DNA of 36,119 nucleotides from Nephromyces sp. MM_2019 (lineage: Eukaryota > Apicomplexa > Aconoidasida > Nephromycida), in assembly GCA_015657535.1 (NCBI GenBank), contig JADHZB010001804.1, positions 9,758-45,876 on the forward strand. Direction: 5' to 3'. Of the stretch, positions 11,273 through 23,600 are shown one piece after another; positions within the stretch are counted from its first letter, which is position 1, and each line of letters opens with the position of its first letter. Under the pieces are notes generated by a model, which was given only the letters and a program-made list of their open reading frames with translations, ran no database searches and had not been told where the DNA came from. A program made the position numbers and the translations under genes.

Positions 11273-12816
11273 ATGGTAAGTTGAATTATCTTATATTTCA
11301 TATTACTGTTTGTTTCACTTCTAAAGTCCCTTGGGAGTATATCTAGCCAAGAGTAGATGATTTCATCGAAGATGCCATGTTATAATACTTGACATGATTC
11401 GATCCTTCCTTATGACTTCGTCTTGCACTATTGAAATTCTTCCCCTACTAATTGAATTGTAACATGTACACACTACAAGGCAGCCCATATACTTTTCAAA
11501 GCAACCACCTTATATGCGATCAATTAGCTATATTTCTTAGCAACAGTATTATTACCATAAAATCTAGTTATACTAGTACAATGTGATATCAACCATTTTA
11601 TCATCACATGAACTCAATATTATTTTGTGTTTATCATAACATGATAGCATTAATGTTATAGTAGTATAAAATCAATGATTTTAATATAATATTTCTATTC
11701 CAGGCTCGCGGTCCTAAGAAACATCTCAAGAGAATCGCTGCTCCATCCCATTGGATGTTAGATAAAATGGGTGGTATCTACGCCCCCCGTCCATCCCCTG
11801 GACCACACAAACTCCGTGAATGTTTACCTTTAGCAATTCTTCTGAGAAACAGGCTCAAATATGCACTTACCTATGATGAAGTAAAACTCATACTTATGCA
11901 ACGACTCGTCAAGGTAGATGGTAAGGTTAGGACCGATAAGACTTATCCAGCAGGCTTCATGGATGTCATCACTATAGACAAGACTCGTGAAAACTTCAGA
12001 TTAATGTATGACACTAAAGGCAGATTCGTACCACATAAAGTCAAAACTGAAGAAGCAAAGGTGATAGTTATAATCATGATCTTAAAGATACCTTTATTTT
12101 ACCCTTATTTAACTATTACCACTGAGCTGTATAATGTAGTTTTGTTTTAAATAAGTACTAAACTTTATAAATATTGTTTATATATCTCAGTACAAACTAT
12201 GCAAAATCAAGAAAATAATGGTTGGACAAGGTCAAATACCAACAGCCATCACCCATGATGGCCGAACTCTTCGCTTTGTTGCTCCAAATGTAAAATCAAA
12301 TGACACTGTTAGGCTAGATATCAAGACAGGAAAGGTGAATTACAGATAATTCAATGTACACAATTTTGATAAGCTTACAAATTTTTAAATACATCAGATA
12401 TATAATAACCTAAGAAAACGTTTCCTCATAATTTATTTAACCAAAAGCTAATGTATTTAAGACCCATAGACTAACTATAGCTCTTAATGATTTTCTAAAT
12501 TTCTTATTTTAATATCTGACACATAAATACTCAGGTATTAGATTTAATTAAATTCGAAACTGGAAATACTGTGATGGTTACTGGTGGTCACAATGTTGGT
12601 CGTGTTGGCGTTATTGCACATCGTGATAGACACAATGGTGGCTTTGATATTGTACATATTAGAGATGAAAAGAAGAACACTTTTGCAACTCGATTGAGTA
12701 ATGTATTTGTCATTGGTAAAGGTAAACAAAACCAAGTATCTCTACCAAAACACAATGGAATTCGTCAAACCATCATGGAAGATAGACAAGCCAAAATAAA
12801 CTCATATGCAAAATAA
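11273..12816 (+). CDS. RPS4: 40S ribosomal protein S4 (eS4), four exons
   Basis: This encodes the small-subunit ribosomal protein eS4, 261 residues, the usual length. Exons are 11273-11275, 11704-12060, 12191-12334 and 12535-12816, all introns in phase 0 with GT-AG ends (gtaag/ccag, gtgat/tcag, gtgaa/tcag). The first exon codes only for Met, so intron 1 (428 bp) follows the ATG immediately. The spliced protein begins [20 protein letters not shown]. It carries the S4/RNA-binding segment [17 protein letters not shown], then THDGRTLRF and the KOW-like [11 protein letters not shown], and ends with [17 protein letters not shown]. Intron 3 contains a GACTAAC string that could be a branch point. The gene is undoubtedly functional. 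It is a useful phylogenetic marker for the host and shows how introns are recognised in this genome. Confidence 0.97.
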
Positions 12817-13812
12817 TTAGTTTAAATTGATAACCCAATTTTTTACCTTCACTAATTATATTTTTAGATCATAAAAGAATAAATTTTAGGCTAATGGTTT
12901 GAAAAATTTTTTAGCCATTTGACTTAGATTTCCCTAAAAATAATTAAAATTTCTATACAGTTGAATATGGTTTATGGTTACGATTAGTTTGTGTTAATTT
13001 TATGCAGATACTTCCAAAATTTGTATTGCAAAATGATAAATAGTTTTTTCGCATTTTAAAAATGTTTAGCTTCTTCCTAACTTGAGTAAAAGAATTATTT
13101 AAATACTCATTTTATAAGCGCTAGAATTACCTTGTGAAAACAAAACAAAATATGATAATATATCGGTTAAATGATTCTCGAAATAAAAACTTATTTAAAT
13201 AAGAGCAGACTGAAAATAACACCAACTCTGAAGTAAACTTGAAAACATTAGAACCTTAATATAATAGACTCACTGATGCGCACTAAACATAAAGCTGTGA
13301 GCAAGATTACTTTGTAGATACTGTGCACACGTACACTTTACAATTCACTCTAGATACATATTTAAAACATGCTTTACACACAATACACTAAACACATTCG
13401 TAAGCACACCAGCTATAAATATTCTACACTCTGTAAGCTCATTCTCTTTACACTTCACCTACATGTATACACAATACGCCAAATACACTAAACACACCCC
13501 ACACGTAAACTCGCCTTGCTTACATTAACAAGAAATAGGCTCAATGATGCATCAAGATTCTCACAGTGCTTTAACACTCACAACACTATGTTAAGCCTTA
13601 GCTCACAAACAAATACGTTTAATACAAAACGCTTAGCGGCCCCACCAAAAAAACAATTCACGAAAATTGCACAAAATACTCTCACAACTTTTAAGTATAC
13701 AATAACAATGAAATTTCTCATTACACCTCAAATAGTTAAGATATTTTCATTTAATGGATAGCATCTCGTTCTACATTTAACTCACAAACACAAACAATCA
13801 TCTACGACAGAC
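12817..13812. other. Intergenic region, CA-biased in its second half
   Basis: The first half is AT-rich 3' flank of RPS4. From about 13280 the + strand becomes rich in ACA/CAC words and continues so into the next gene, whose coding exons share the bias. An 81-codon open frame ending at 13761 has no recognisable features and is not called. The segment likely holds the promoter and 5' UTR of the WDR59-like gene. Confidence 0.45.
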
Positions 13813-16800
13813 ATGGAGGGCCCAATATCAACAAAATACATAAGGCTACCTATATCAAATTCTTATCAAGCCGATATGACTTCCGACGGTCAGATGTTTG
13901 CCGTAGCAACAACTCAGGGCCCTGCAATTTTCAATACATCTTTAACCCCGGAGGAAGAGATGAACACCTATAAATTTTGCACATTTGGTTTAAAACAGCC
14001 AATGAATAAACTCCACCCATCGGCCACACACATTAGATGTTCTTGGTCAAAGCACCCTATACAAGCAACTCAATTAGCCTACAGCTATCTTAACTCATAT
14101 TCCATACTTGATATTACCTCAGAGACTAGCATCTTAAATCTTTCCCAGATCAATGACAGCCACACATATCATACACCTAATGGCAATAACTCTACAAAGG
14201 TTAGCCACTACAATACTTTGCCTATTAGAAAACTACAGTCGGACTCATCACCTGAACTAGGTACACTTGGGTACATCATCAATATATCTATACATTGTTA
14301 TTGACTAACGATTATCAATATTGGAAATGCAAAGCCTAAGATATGAATACAATGATCACAATTGGATGTAGATTATACTAATACACTTTATATATATATA
14401 TTTATATGGACATTCGACACATACACTGCACTCTACTTCTTTTATCGAGTCATTGGATTTATAGATTTATACTTTCTATATAAGAATGACAAACTTAAAA
14501 TTTCAACGATATTTGTTCCATTATATTACTTGAATTATGTTGAGAGTGAATACCTGTTATATTTGAAGCCCTTTTGAGTCATAAAAAGTTCATTTTGTGA
14601 CATTTTGTAATTAATGAATCCGTATTTCATAATATGTGTATAATTTAATTTTGCTTTATATTTCACATACTTTACATGGCATCCCTGATCTCTGTCTACA
14701 GTCAAGCCAGATTATAACTGGAGGTATTTGGGTCGGGCGAGCAATCATAACATTAATGACCTACTATTCACATCAGATTTCTTACACACAAACTCTCTCA
14801 TTAACACAATTTCATGGGCACCTTCCTCACCTAGTTTATTAGCTATAGGGACAGGTATTCAATATATTTATGACTGATTAAGCCCTGTGTTACACACAAC
14901 TAGATAGTACAAAACTACATAAAAATCTAACAACCATTAATAAGCACAGATAACGGCTAACTACATGAACTATTCAAGATTATACTACACAAATAACCCC
15001 ACTACTACATAGACACACATACCATTTAAACTTATAATGACCTTTAATTTTACATGTAGCTATATCCCTATTAAATCCACACTCATGCACACTTACCCCT
15101 TTCTTATAGAAAATGGGCTAATCCATTTTATGGATATAAGGGCACGTAATAATTATGTAGCACAAACAAGTCACACATTTGGCCCAGTAAAACATTTTCA
15201 ATGGAACCCTCTTAGATCAAATATGTTTTGCTCAACGAATGAGGAATCGCTATTTCTATGGGATATACGGAATCTAACCCTCAAGAATGCTTCAAAACCA
15301 TTTAAAGGAAGGATATTAGATTGTGGCTGGTCTGATCTCACCCCACACACACTCATGACCCTCTCAAGTAACCAAAGTGGAAAGCAAATTGTAGGTGGAC
15401 AGATTGATATATGGTCTACAAATTCGTTATACCAAGCAAAGAGAACACATAACATGAGTGGTGTTAACCTAACAAAGGCTCACTTCATACCACAAATGGA
15501 CTGTGTATTAGTGAGTGGCTACAAGCTCCAAAACAACCACTATAACACACCAATATCACAATTTGCATTGTACTCAATCGATCAATTAGATTCATTCACA
15601 CTCAAGACCTCTTTTCCTTCTTTTCATGGTATATCAAACATGCTACACACATCATTGCATGACACATATAATTGGGTTACACATTCTTGGTGCACAAATA
15701 GCCAAAACTTACATACCTTGAAATTCAATGATTCATTATTTTCGAGTTCATTCAAATCGCAGTATATCTCATTAAGAAAATATAATAGTGAACAGGCTGA
15801 CACACTGTCTCTCATGAGGTCTAATCCTGCTCACTTATCTACAACTAATGACATGAGTGAAATAAAGCCAAACAAAGATGAAAATATAGTAAGTGTATTT
15901 TCTAACGTAGTAAGTAAATTGGAGGCTTCACCCTATATCTCGAATATACACCTCAAAGATAATTCCAAACAAATGTCAAGGGATAAACATTCACAACTCA
16001 TGATCACATTCAAATTTCCTACACATAGTTTACTAACAAATGATTCAAATATCACTCTTAACCTTATACTCAGCCAAGGGGACGTCGATTTCGAAAACCA
16101 TTACACAAATATTACTTTTCCAACCAGATTTGGACTCATCAATGCTCAATTTGGCTTGATTGACCCACCACAAACACCGATTAGCATAACTCTTATCAAT
16201 TCACCATCATTTACAAATTTGGCTCGTGACTCAATTGCTTTATTGTTAGAGTGTGGAGATATAGGACATACATTGATTGACCTTGTAGGTATACTCGTTA
16301 GGACCCACACTAGGCCTATTTTAGGTGACCTCAGTCTACCCCTAGACACAAATGAGCATCAACAGCCTTTTCCAAACCTCATCTCATTCAATTTCAACTC
16401 ATCTGGTCAACTCTTACACTCAACATCCTCACTAAATAATAATACGTCATCCAAATGCCTAGATACACAGTCCTCACCTACAGGCTTAAATTATCAAGAT
16501 TTTATAAATGCAATAAGATCTAAAGAATCATTTAAAAGTAATTTTTTGGAAATTGATTCTACACATCCACTCCTAAAGCCAAAGGAACAATCAAGTATAA
16601 GTTTGTTACACATAAAGGACCCCTATAGCTCATTTCTTGAAAAGTTATTTATATATGGTACGAATTTTGGTTTTATATGTAATCAGAATATACTAGTCTG
16701 TGAACAATCAAAAAACCCACAATCAGCAGAAGCTTGGAAAATGCTTAAGAAATGTTTGACACATCTTAAACACTCTGACCACCTCCTAAATTCTTCTCCT

Positions 16801-17823
16801 TCATCCCTATTATTTTTTGACCAGGCTAATCCAGTAAGCGTAAGCACAACTAACCAAACTTTAATACCCTTAAAATTGATTGGTGCTCTGATCTCGACCT
16901 TATTAGAAGAAATGTTAAATTTGAATAACATATTTACCTCGCTATTTGTTTGTATAATCTTGTTGAGGTATTGTCACTTGATATGGAGATATCAATCAAA
17001 CAAACCAACAAAGGAAGGTGGATATAATAAGGTTAACAAGCAATTCCATCACTTGTTAAACTTGTATTGTAGTATATTTGACCCCTACTTTGTTGATCTC
17101 ACACAGGCACACATAAATCATTCTTACACACCTACCACATCTTCAACCTTATCAATGCTTATACAGTATATAGATATCAATTACTCTAAATTACATAGAA
17201 TGGGTCTATTTAGCCAGGCTGGCCTGTTACTCAAATTACAACACCTATTATTACAGATTATTGAGTGTCGTAAAGGTAGATTAAATAAGGGTTTCAACGG
17301 TATATCTGAACAAAATAACTCTAGGAATATATTTTTTACTCATGTTTCTGATAACCTAAACTATTTCAAGGGGAATTTTACACAATCAAAGATATTTTCA
17401 AAATATGTAAAACCAAACAATAAGGATGATAATACAGACATAAATAATATTCAGCCTAGATACACTCATATTACAACTACAGATAATATTAGTCTTAAAC
17501 ATATCAGGCATGTAAATGGTACACAGCCCGGAAATACATACATAGTACACACAAAAAATACTTATTCCACACTACCAGAAATTACAAATATAACTGCGGA
17601 ACAAAAGCTCACAGCAGAAAAAGATGAAGAAAATTTATTTTCAAATAAAGAAAATCTGATTTGTTATGGGTGTAATAATCCTACTTTCGGGCTATGTGTA
17701 TTTTGTAGAATTTGTGGGCATGGAGGACATCCAAGACACATACAAAGATTTCTTGCATCGTCTTCTGGTGTGTGTGGTTTTGAATTTTGTGGGTGCAAGT
17801 GTGAAATTTGTACTATAAATTAA
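13813..17823 (+). CDS. WDR59/Sea3-like GATOR2 (SEACAT) subunit, three exons
   Basis: WDR59 (yeast Sea3/Mtc5) belongs to GATOR2, which relieves GATOR1 inhibition of TORC1 in amino-acid signalling at lysosomes or vacuoles. I join 13813-14260, 14702-14854 and 15110-17823 (both introns phase 1) into 1104 residues. WD40-like repeats occupy roughly the first 400: NTISWAPSSPSLLAIGTENG joins exons 2 and 3, followed by KHFQWNPLRSNMFCS (228-242) and LFLWDIRN. Residues ~470-610 may be the RWD domain (tentative). YSKLHRMGLF (892-901) matches the segment before the zinc region in WDR59. The C-terminus is diagnostic: a RING-like array with C1052, C1055, C1063, C1066, C1069, H1071, H1074, H1077, C1089, C1094, C1096 and C1098, including CGHGGHPRH and FCGCKC, as in animal and yeast homologues. 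The middle is Ser/Asn/Thr/His-rich and divergent. The neighbouring EI24 gene converges on it. Confidence 0.88.
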
Positions 17824-18181
17824 AAACTTTATTATAACTATTACATTTTAATCAAATAACCTTTTCAACAAAATCATGTTAATATATATATTCAAATCTC
17901 TGTATTTTATAAGCACTTTTATGGTCGATGTAAAATATTTACTGCAATTAGATGACTCCATAATCAATGAACTTTATTCACATGTGTGATTGTCCATTTG
18001 TAATTAAACAATACCCTGAATAAAAACCAAGACAATTTGATTAGTTATTTATATATATTCTTGAAATTGAAATAATTTAAAAATTATTCATAATCAAAAA
18101 CTATTTATATATATATAAAAAATTGCTCCTATCAAAATAAGCACTTTAATTTGTTTTAATGTTTGTAAAATTATAAGAAAA
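17824..18181. other. Convergent intergenic region, no gene seen
   Basis: This is a short AT-rich spacer between the 3' ends of the WDR59-like (+) and EI24-like (-) genes. It contains short TATATA runs near 18047 and 18105 and no ORF. It should hold both polyadenylation regions. Confidence 0.5.
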
Positions 18182-19375
18182 TTAGTTCAAATTAAAGCGT
18201 GAGTAAAATTTCTCAAATAGTTTCAAAATATATGGTAATAGTCTATTTAATTCCCATTCAAATAGTTCAAAAAAACGTAGATTAGGCCAAAAGGTTGGGT
18301 TTGGAATAGGTTGATTTTGTGCTGAAACAATAATAATAAAACAAAAAATAACGCCAGAGGCAGCCCAATCATATATAGGTGTAAAGTAGGATGTTAGGAG
18401 GGCATATGGTAGCCCAAAGCCCAAGTAATAAACAGAATGTTTGTCAAAATGTACGAGTATATCATTAAGGCAAAAGGGCTGGTTTTTAAATTGCCAGTGG
18501 TATTCTATCGTATAAAATGAGTAAAGCCAGGCATATTGGAGCACAAATAATGGCTTACCAATTACTGGTATAAATGAAAATGCTTGTATGTGTATTAGCC
18601 ATAAATATGGTAATAAGAATCGAAAGATTGTTTCCGCAAACGCGGGGCTTCGAGGTCTAGAGTTTGATTCTGATGAGAATATAGAATTACTCGCTGAATC
18701 AATAAAGGAGCTTGTATTTAGAGATGTCTCAAATGGGTGAATAATGGTGTTACCTCTCTTGAGTAAAGAAATAATGTCTTTAGAGAGTGCAGTGTACCAG
18801 ACTTGATTGATTATAGTGAGAAGAATATATAGTGGATAAGTAATGATATATCTGAAAACGAACCAGTAGGTATTTTCAGTTAAGAATTCGTAAAAGATAT
18901 TTGCTTGAAAAAATCTTTGCCTTCTAAAAGCTTCACCAAAGCCAAAGAAGCTTATTGCTGAGATGTAAGGTATAATGAAATTTTGTAAAATTTTCAAAGA
19001 GCCCGCGAATATGATCATATTGATCAATATACTTGTAATTATCCTCTTCAATATTGCCCTTGAACCAAAAATGCAATTTTTTAACCTAATTATGTGTAAT
19101 CCATCCTTTACACCAGATAATGTTATTTTGAGCGATTCCTTGGTGCGCACTCCAATAGAATAGATAAAGAAAAAAAAATTTACTAATTTGTCTCTAGGTT
19201 CTTGATGGTAACTATAATCATTTACATCTTCATTTGAAAAGTTAAATGACGTTTCCGGTGCATTAATTCTTTGTTCATCTTTCTTCCTTTGGTTTGATGC
19301 TATATTTCGCCTCATTACAGCTGTGGGTTTAGTTGCCCTGTGATTTGAAGTATTAAGAGTTTGTGGCCTCGCCAT
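18182..19375 (-). CDS. EI24-family multi-pass membrane protein
   Basis: This encodes a 397-residue homologue of EI24 (etoposide-induced 2.4, PIG8), an ER membrane protein linked in animals and nematodes to autophagy and protein transport. Conserved points are ESLKITLSGVKDGL near residue 81 (family: LARGIKDSI), a first hydrophobic segment ending LKILQNFIIPYI (~127-138) and YPLYILLTIINQVWYTALSKDI (180-201). The strongest match is the C-terminal half: WLYSFYTIEYHW (283-294; human LLYSLYCFEYRW), then YYLGFGLPYALLTS (316-329; human YYFGFGLPLAFLTA) and SGVIFCFIIIVSAQNQP (340-356). The first ~60 residues are basic and polar; an insert around 220-245 is Ser-rich. I start at MARPQT because it is the only in-frame ATG before the conserved part and has A at -3 and G at +4. 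The frame stays open 33 codons further upstream but only from a GTG. No introns are needed. Confidence 0.88.
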   Translation of the reverse strand: MARPQTLNTSNHRATKPTAVMRRNIASNQRKKDEQRINAPETSFNFSNEDVNDYSYHQEPRDKLVNFFFFIYSIGVRTKESLKITLSGVKDGLHIIRLKNCIFGSRAILKRIITSILINMIIFAGSLKILQNFIIPYISAISFFGFGEAFRRQRFFQANIFYEFLTENTYWFVFRYIITYPLYILLTIINQVWYTALSKDIISLLKRGNTIIHPFETSLNTSSFIDSASNSIFSSESNSRPRSPAFAETIFRFLLPYLWLIHIQAFSFIPVIGKPLFVLQYAWLYSFYTIEYHWQFKNQPFCLNDILVHFDKHSVYYLGFGLPYALLTSYFTPIYDWAASGVIFCFIIIVSAQNQPIPNPTFWPNLRFFELFEWELNRLLPYILKLFEKFYSRFNLN

Positions 19376-19558
19376 AATCAGGAATCCAAATTTAAATTTT
19401 TCATTGATAAGGATAATGGAGCTACTACAACTTCTAGGTAGCTTTGGATGTAATTGGCATTCACAAGTGTGCACGCATATTTTCTAAGAGGATAAATTAT
19501 AAGTCTTAAATAGAGTTTGGTTACACAAATCACAAGTGGAAAATTTTCAATTGGAAAT

Positions 19559-19873
19559 TTATCTTGAAGTGTTTGGAATGTTTCTAAATGAGTACAAGAT
19601 TTGAATAGTTAAAAATATTTTTGATTTTGGAATGTTGTCTCGATTATGCACAGCTAGGATCCCATATAGAACATTCGGGGTAATGACTGGATTTAAGCAC
19701 GATAATTGAAAGGTATGCTCTTTAAGGTTTATAATAACCTTGCACAATTTTATTAGTTTTGTACTATTTTTTCTATTTATCATTGAACTAGTATAGACAG
19801 CTTGATTTTTAAGCTGTTGTTTAGGGTTTTTTATCACTTTGAAGTCTTGTTTAACATGATGGCAGAGGTGCAT
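19559..19873 (-). CDS. Doubtful small ORF, 104 codons
   Basis: This is an ATG-to-stop frame of 104 codons on the same strand as EI24, ending 183 bases before the EI24 ATG. Its composition is not low-complexity: Lys-rich N-terminus, then KLIKLCKVIINLKEHTFQLS and a C-terminal hydrophobic patch IFLTIQILYSF. I recognise no family and no signal peptide. It could be a real small gene, an exon of something larger, or chance in the EI24 5' region. Nothing beyond length and composition supports it. Confidence 0.3.
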   Translation of the reverse strand: MHLCHHVKQDFKVIKNPKQQLKNQAVYTSSMINRKNSTKLIKLCKVIINLKEHTFQLSCLNPVITPNVLYGILAVHNRDNIPKSKIFLTIQILYSFRNIPNTSR

Positions 19874-20657
19874 TGTGAATTTTTAATTTTTTCAGAGTAT
19901 AGGATAATTTATTTTTCTCATATCGTAAATTGTAGAATGTTTATTATGTAAATTGAATTATCATAATAACAATCTCTATATGAGAAAAAGTTAAATGACC
20001 TATTTAACTTTGTTCATAAAATAGAGGAAGTAAAAGGTACTCATAGCAGTTTAGAGTGAAAATGTAGGCATTGAGAAATATTATACAAATTCTGGGCTTA
20101 AATCCCGAGATTTAGTATTAGGCAATATCTAAATCTATAATTATTTTGAAGACAATACACGTTGTGCGTACTGAGAGACAGGGTCTTTAATCAACTATGT
20201 AAACAATCTAGTAACAATTTTGGTCTGAAATAGTTTTCATATGAAATGTGTTTGACTATGCTAAGCATGTATAAACAATTCTTTCTTTTTCTCTTTATGG
20301 CTCAAAGTTTATAAACTCTGTCCAGTTTATTTGTGTGGACAAAAATTTAATAAGAACTATATTTTTGAATGCTTAAAATTTTTAAATTATTAAAATTTCT
20401 TTAAAACAATTTGACAATTCCTATTGAACAAAATGAAATTTAAAAATAAAACAAGATGGATCTAAGATGACAAAATCATAAACAGATTTACCAAAATTAT
20501 CTTAAAATTTTAATGATTAAAATAACTGTAATTTGACTATTCCATAATGATCTTCAACAGTTCCGCTTTAGGGAATAAATAAAAATTATCAAACAGTGAT
20601 ACTAAACACAGACTTTAACTTTAATATCTCTAAGCTATCAGTAATCAAAGCACGAAA
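19874..20657. other. Divergent intergenic region, no gene seen
   Basis: AT-rich DNA lies between the left-pointing EI24 side and the right-pointing ankyrin gene. I see no ORF, RNA gene or repeat. It probably contains promoters in both directions. The ankyrin gene starts at an ATG with AAA before it. Confidence 0.45.
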
Positions 20658-23600
20658 ATGATTACAGCGAGGCTATGTAAGGCAGCGGAATCGGGTGATA
20701 TCGAAGAATTAAAGCAATTGCTTGAAGATGGAGCAAATCCTAATTTTTCCCAGCCAGACCGTTCAAATCGATGCCCAATACACTTCGCAGTTTTAGAGGG
20801 CCAGGTTTCAGCGGTTAAATTATTAATTCAGGTTTGTCCACCTTGGTACTTTTAGATAAAATATTCGATATGAATTCATTAATTAGCAATGAATTTCCCA
20901 CCTCAAATGAGAATTCACTCATTGACTTTTTTAGCGTACTTGAGGACAATAGGGTTTAAATTTTTATCGAATAGGGCTCTTTTTAGGCTTCAGCTTACTT
21001 GGTTTATTCAAATTTATATCATGCTTATAAATTACAAATCGCATTGTTTTAAAGGATATCTTGATTTTTCTTTTTAAAATGACAAACTCAAATGATAATT
21101 TGATCATCGCTCCTCAAACTAACAAGAGAAATTTTAACTCTGTATTTTATTGCCTGTGTTTAATCCTGTTTAATTTTTAAATTATGTAAAGCATAAATTG
21201 AGGAATTATTTGATGTATGTAAGAATTATGATGATACTCAAATCCCTTGACTGATTTTTACTAAATTAATCCTAATTCAAGCAATTGAAAATGAATCTTT
21301 ACCATTATCTAGCTCTTTATTTTTTGACTTGAGCATCTAACAAATTAGACTCTAATAAATGTATACTAAAATAAGGAAAATATTTTGCAAGAAGCTTTTA
21401 TATTATTCTAATTACTTTGAGTACTTGTAGAATGTCCAAATCAATTCTCTATGTACCTCAATACCAATTTTCATGAATTTTGTTTTTTATGAATAGCATG
21501 GCGTTTCCCTTAATGTTTACGAAAGTAGTAATGGCTGGACACCTTTGATGATAACAGTGTAAGATTCCCTTGTTTATATTCAAGATGCAAATAGCTTATG
21601 AAGCAAATTTAATTATGAAATTACTAAATATTAGATTAAATCAGCTAGAAAACATCCGAGTCAAAAATGCACATTGAGTTCATATGTAATCTGTAACGCT
21701 TAGAAATTCAGATAATAAAAACTAGGATGTTTTATTGAAATGAGCACGTTCTTATACATTGAAACTAAAATAACAAAAAGTAAAACTTTTTAGAGCTATG
21801 TCTCCAATTTTGATAAAAAGATTTTTAATGTTTTTAATTTCAAAATAATTATTTTGACAAAAATTGTGATAAGATTTATAATTTTTTTTCAGTTTACAAG
21901 TTCAAAGAAGCCCTAATTACAAGGAGATCATAAGGTTGTTGATTGAAAACGATGTGGATGTGCATTCACTTGACTACGTAATGAAAATAAAACAATTTCC
22001 ATACCTTGAATAACCAGTTGAATAATCATTTTAAATCAAATAATAATTTTAAGATTATTAAACTATCTATATACATTTCCATACATGTACACATTACACA
22101 CATGTAGATTCTTACACTTATATGTGTCACACATACTCTAGGTAGTTTTACTTACGCTACACTAACGCTTATTTGCTTAAAATAAACCTCCACACAATTT
22201 ATAAATTGTCTAATAGGTTCCTATATGTATACATAAACACATTAAAAAAGCCCAAGGGATTGTTAATCAAGTGTTAAATTATGCACACATAACCTAGGTG
22301 TTGAATGCGATTCATATCTCTCATAAATATAGTACATATACAAGTTTAGGTCAAATCTCACACATGTCTGATTACAATCAACATTTTTAAATTAAAGTAT
22401 TTAATTACAAGCATGTATATTTCCCTTAAAACAGCATGGGAACTCCGTTATACACATTGCAGCTGTAGTTGGATGCCCAGAAACAATTGAACTACTCCTC
22501 TCAACAACCGATGTGGATTGTTCTTCACCTGGCTGGGGTTACCTCAGCCCATTGCATTACGCCTGCGAATGCGGAAAACTCGAAGCGGCAAAAATGTTAG
22601 TCAAATACGGGGCAGACATAAAGGCCGTTGATTCCATTGGTTGGACACCTCTCCATTGGGCCACACTGCGTGGGCATGCACGAATATGTGTTTACCTTTG
22701 TCAGAATGATGCAGATATGAATGCACTCGATTTCGTGAGTTTAACTTAATTGTTCTATGTCTACATAAATCGTGCCCTAAACATACATAATAAAGAAGGT
22801 TAATGTGCTTTACGATCGATACTGTCATGTGATACAACTGTGTGTATATAGGAAATGTTGTTATTTGACAAAAGTCTGCTCACCTATGTAATGTGAAGGG
22901 TTACAGCAAATATTGATCTTTTTAATAGACTTATTTTTATCCTCATTATGTTTAGATTATGATTAAGGACTATAGGATTTGTGAATTTCAATCTATTCAA
23001 CATAAAATATAATGAATAGCTAGCTCAATTTATTATTTGAATCATCTGATATTGATATATTATTCATGTGTTTATGCTTTACATTTTCACAGCGATCACA
23101 AGCCCCCTTAGATATAGCACACATGGTTGGTAAATATTTCATTTCTGATATTCTCAGAGGTAAATCTAAGCACACACAACAAAATCTTAACGAAACTATA
23201 TCAATAACATATACTTACACTTGATTGAAGAGTATTTTTCGAATAATATATTATAGACACAAACCTTGACAATTTCTATAACCAATAGCATAGTGAGAAT
23301 CGTGAATAAGAACTATTTCAGACTGGTTGCAACAAGCTTACTTTTCAAATATACTTAAACACCTAGATATCACACATAGGACAATATATAGAAAGCTCAT
23401 GATACTTTTTAAACTTATCTATTACTTAATTAATCATTGAAAATATGTAATCGTGTATGTATTTTCAGAGCAAATGACAAAAATTGAACAACAAGACTAT
23501 TCAACTTCTAATAAAATGATCGAACACACATCTTCTACACAGCTAAACTTCACAAAAAACCATGAAAATAATATTTCTGAGGGCTTAATCAATACCAACT

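Noticed and set aside
11276..12534. Intron-encoded snoRNA in RPS4
   Set aside because: Ribosomal protein introns often host them, so I looked for C (RTGATGA) and D (CTGA) boxes with terminal stems and found no proper pair.
14362..14577. 71-codon frame in WDR59 intron 1
   Set aside because: It lies between the phase-matched donor at 14261 and acceptor at 14701 and has no WD-like content; it is AT-rich intron.
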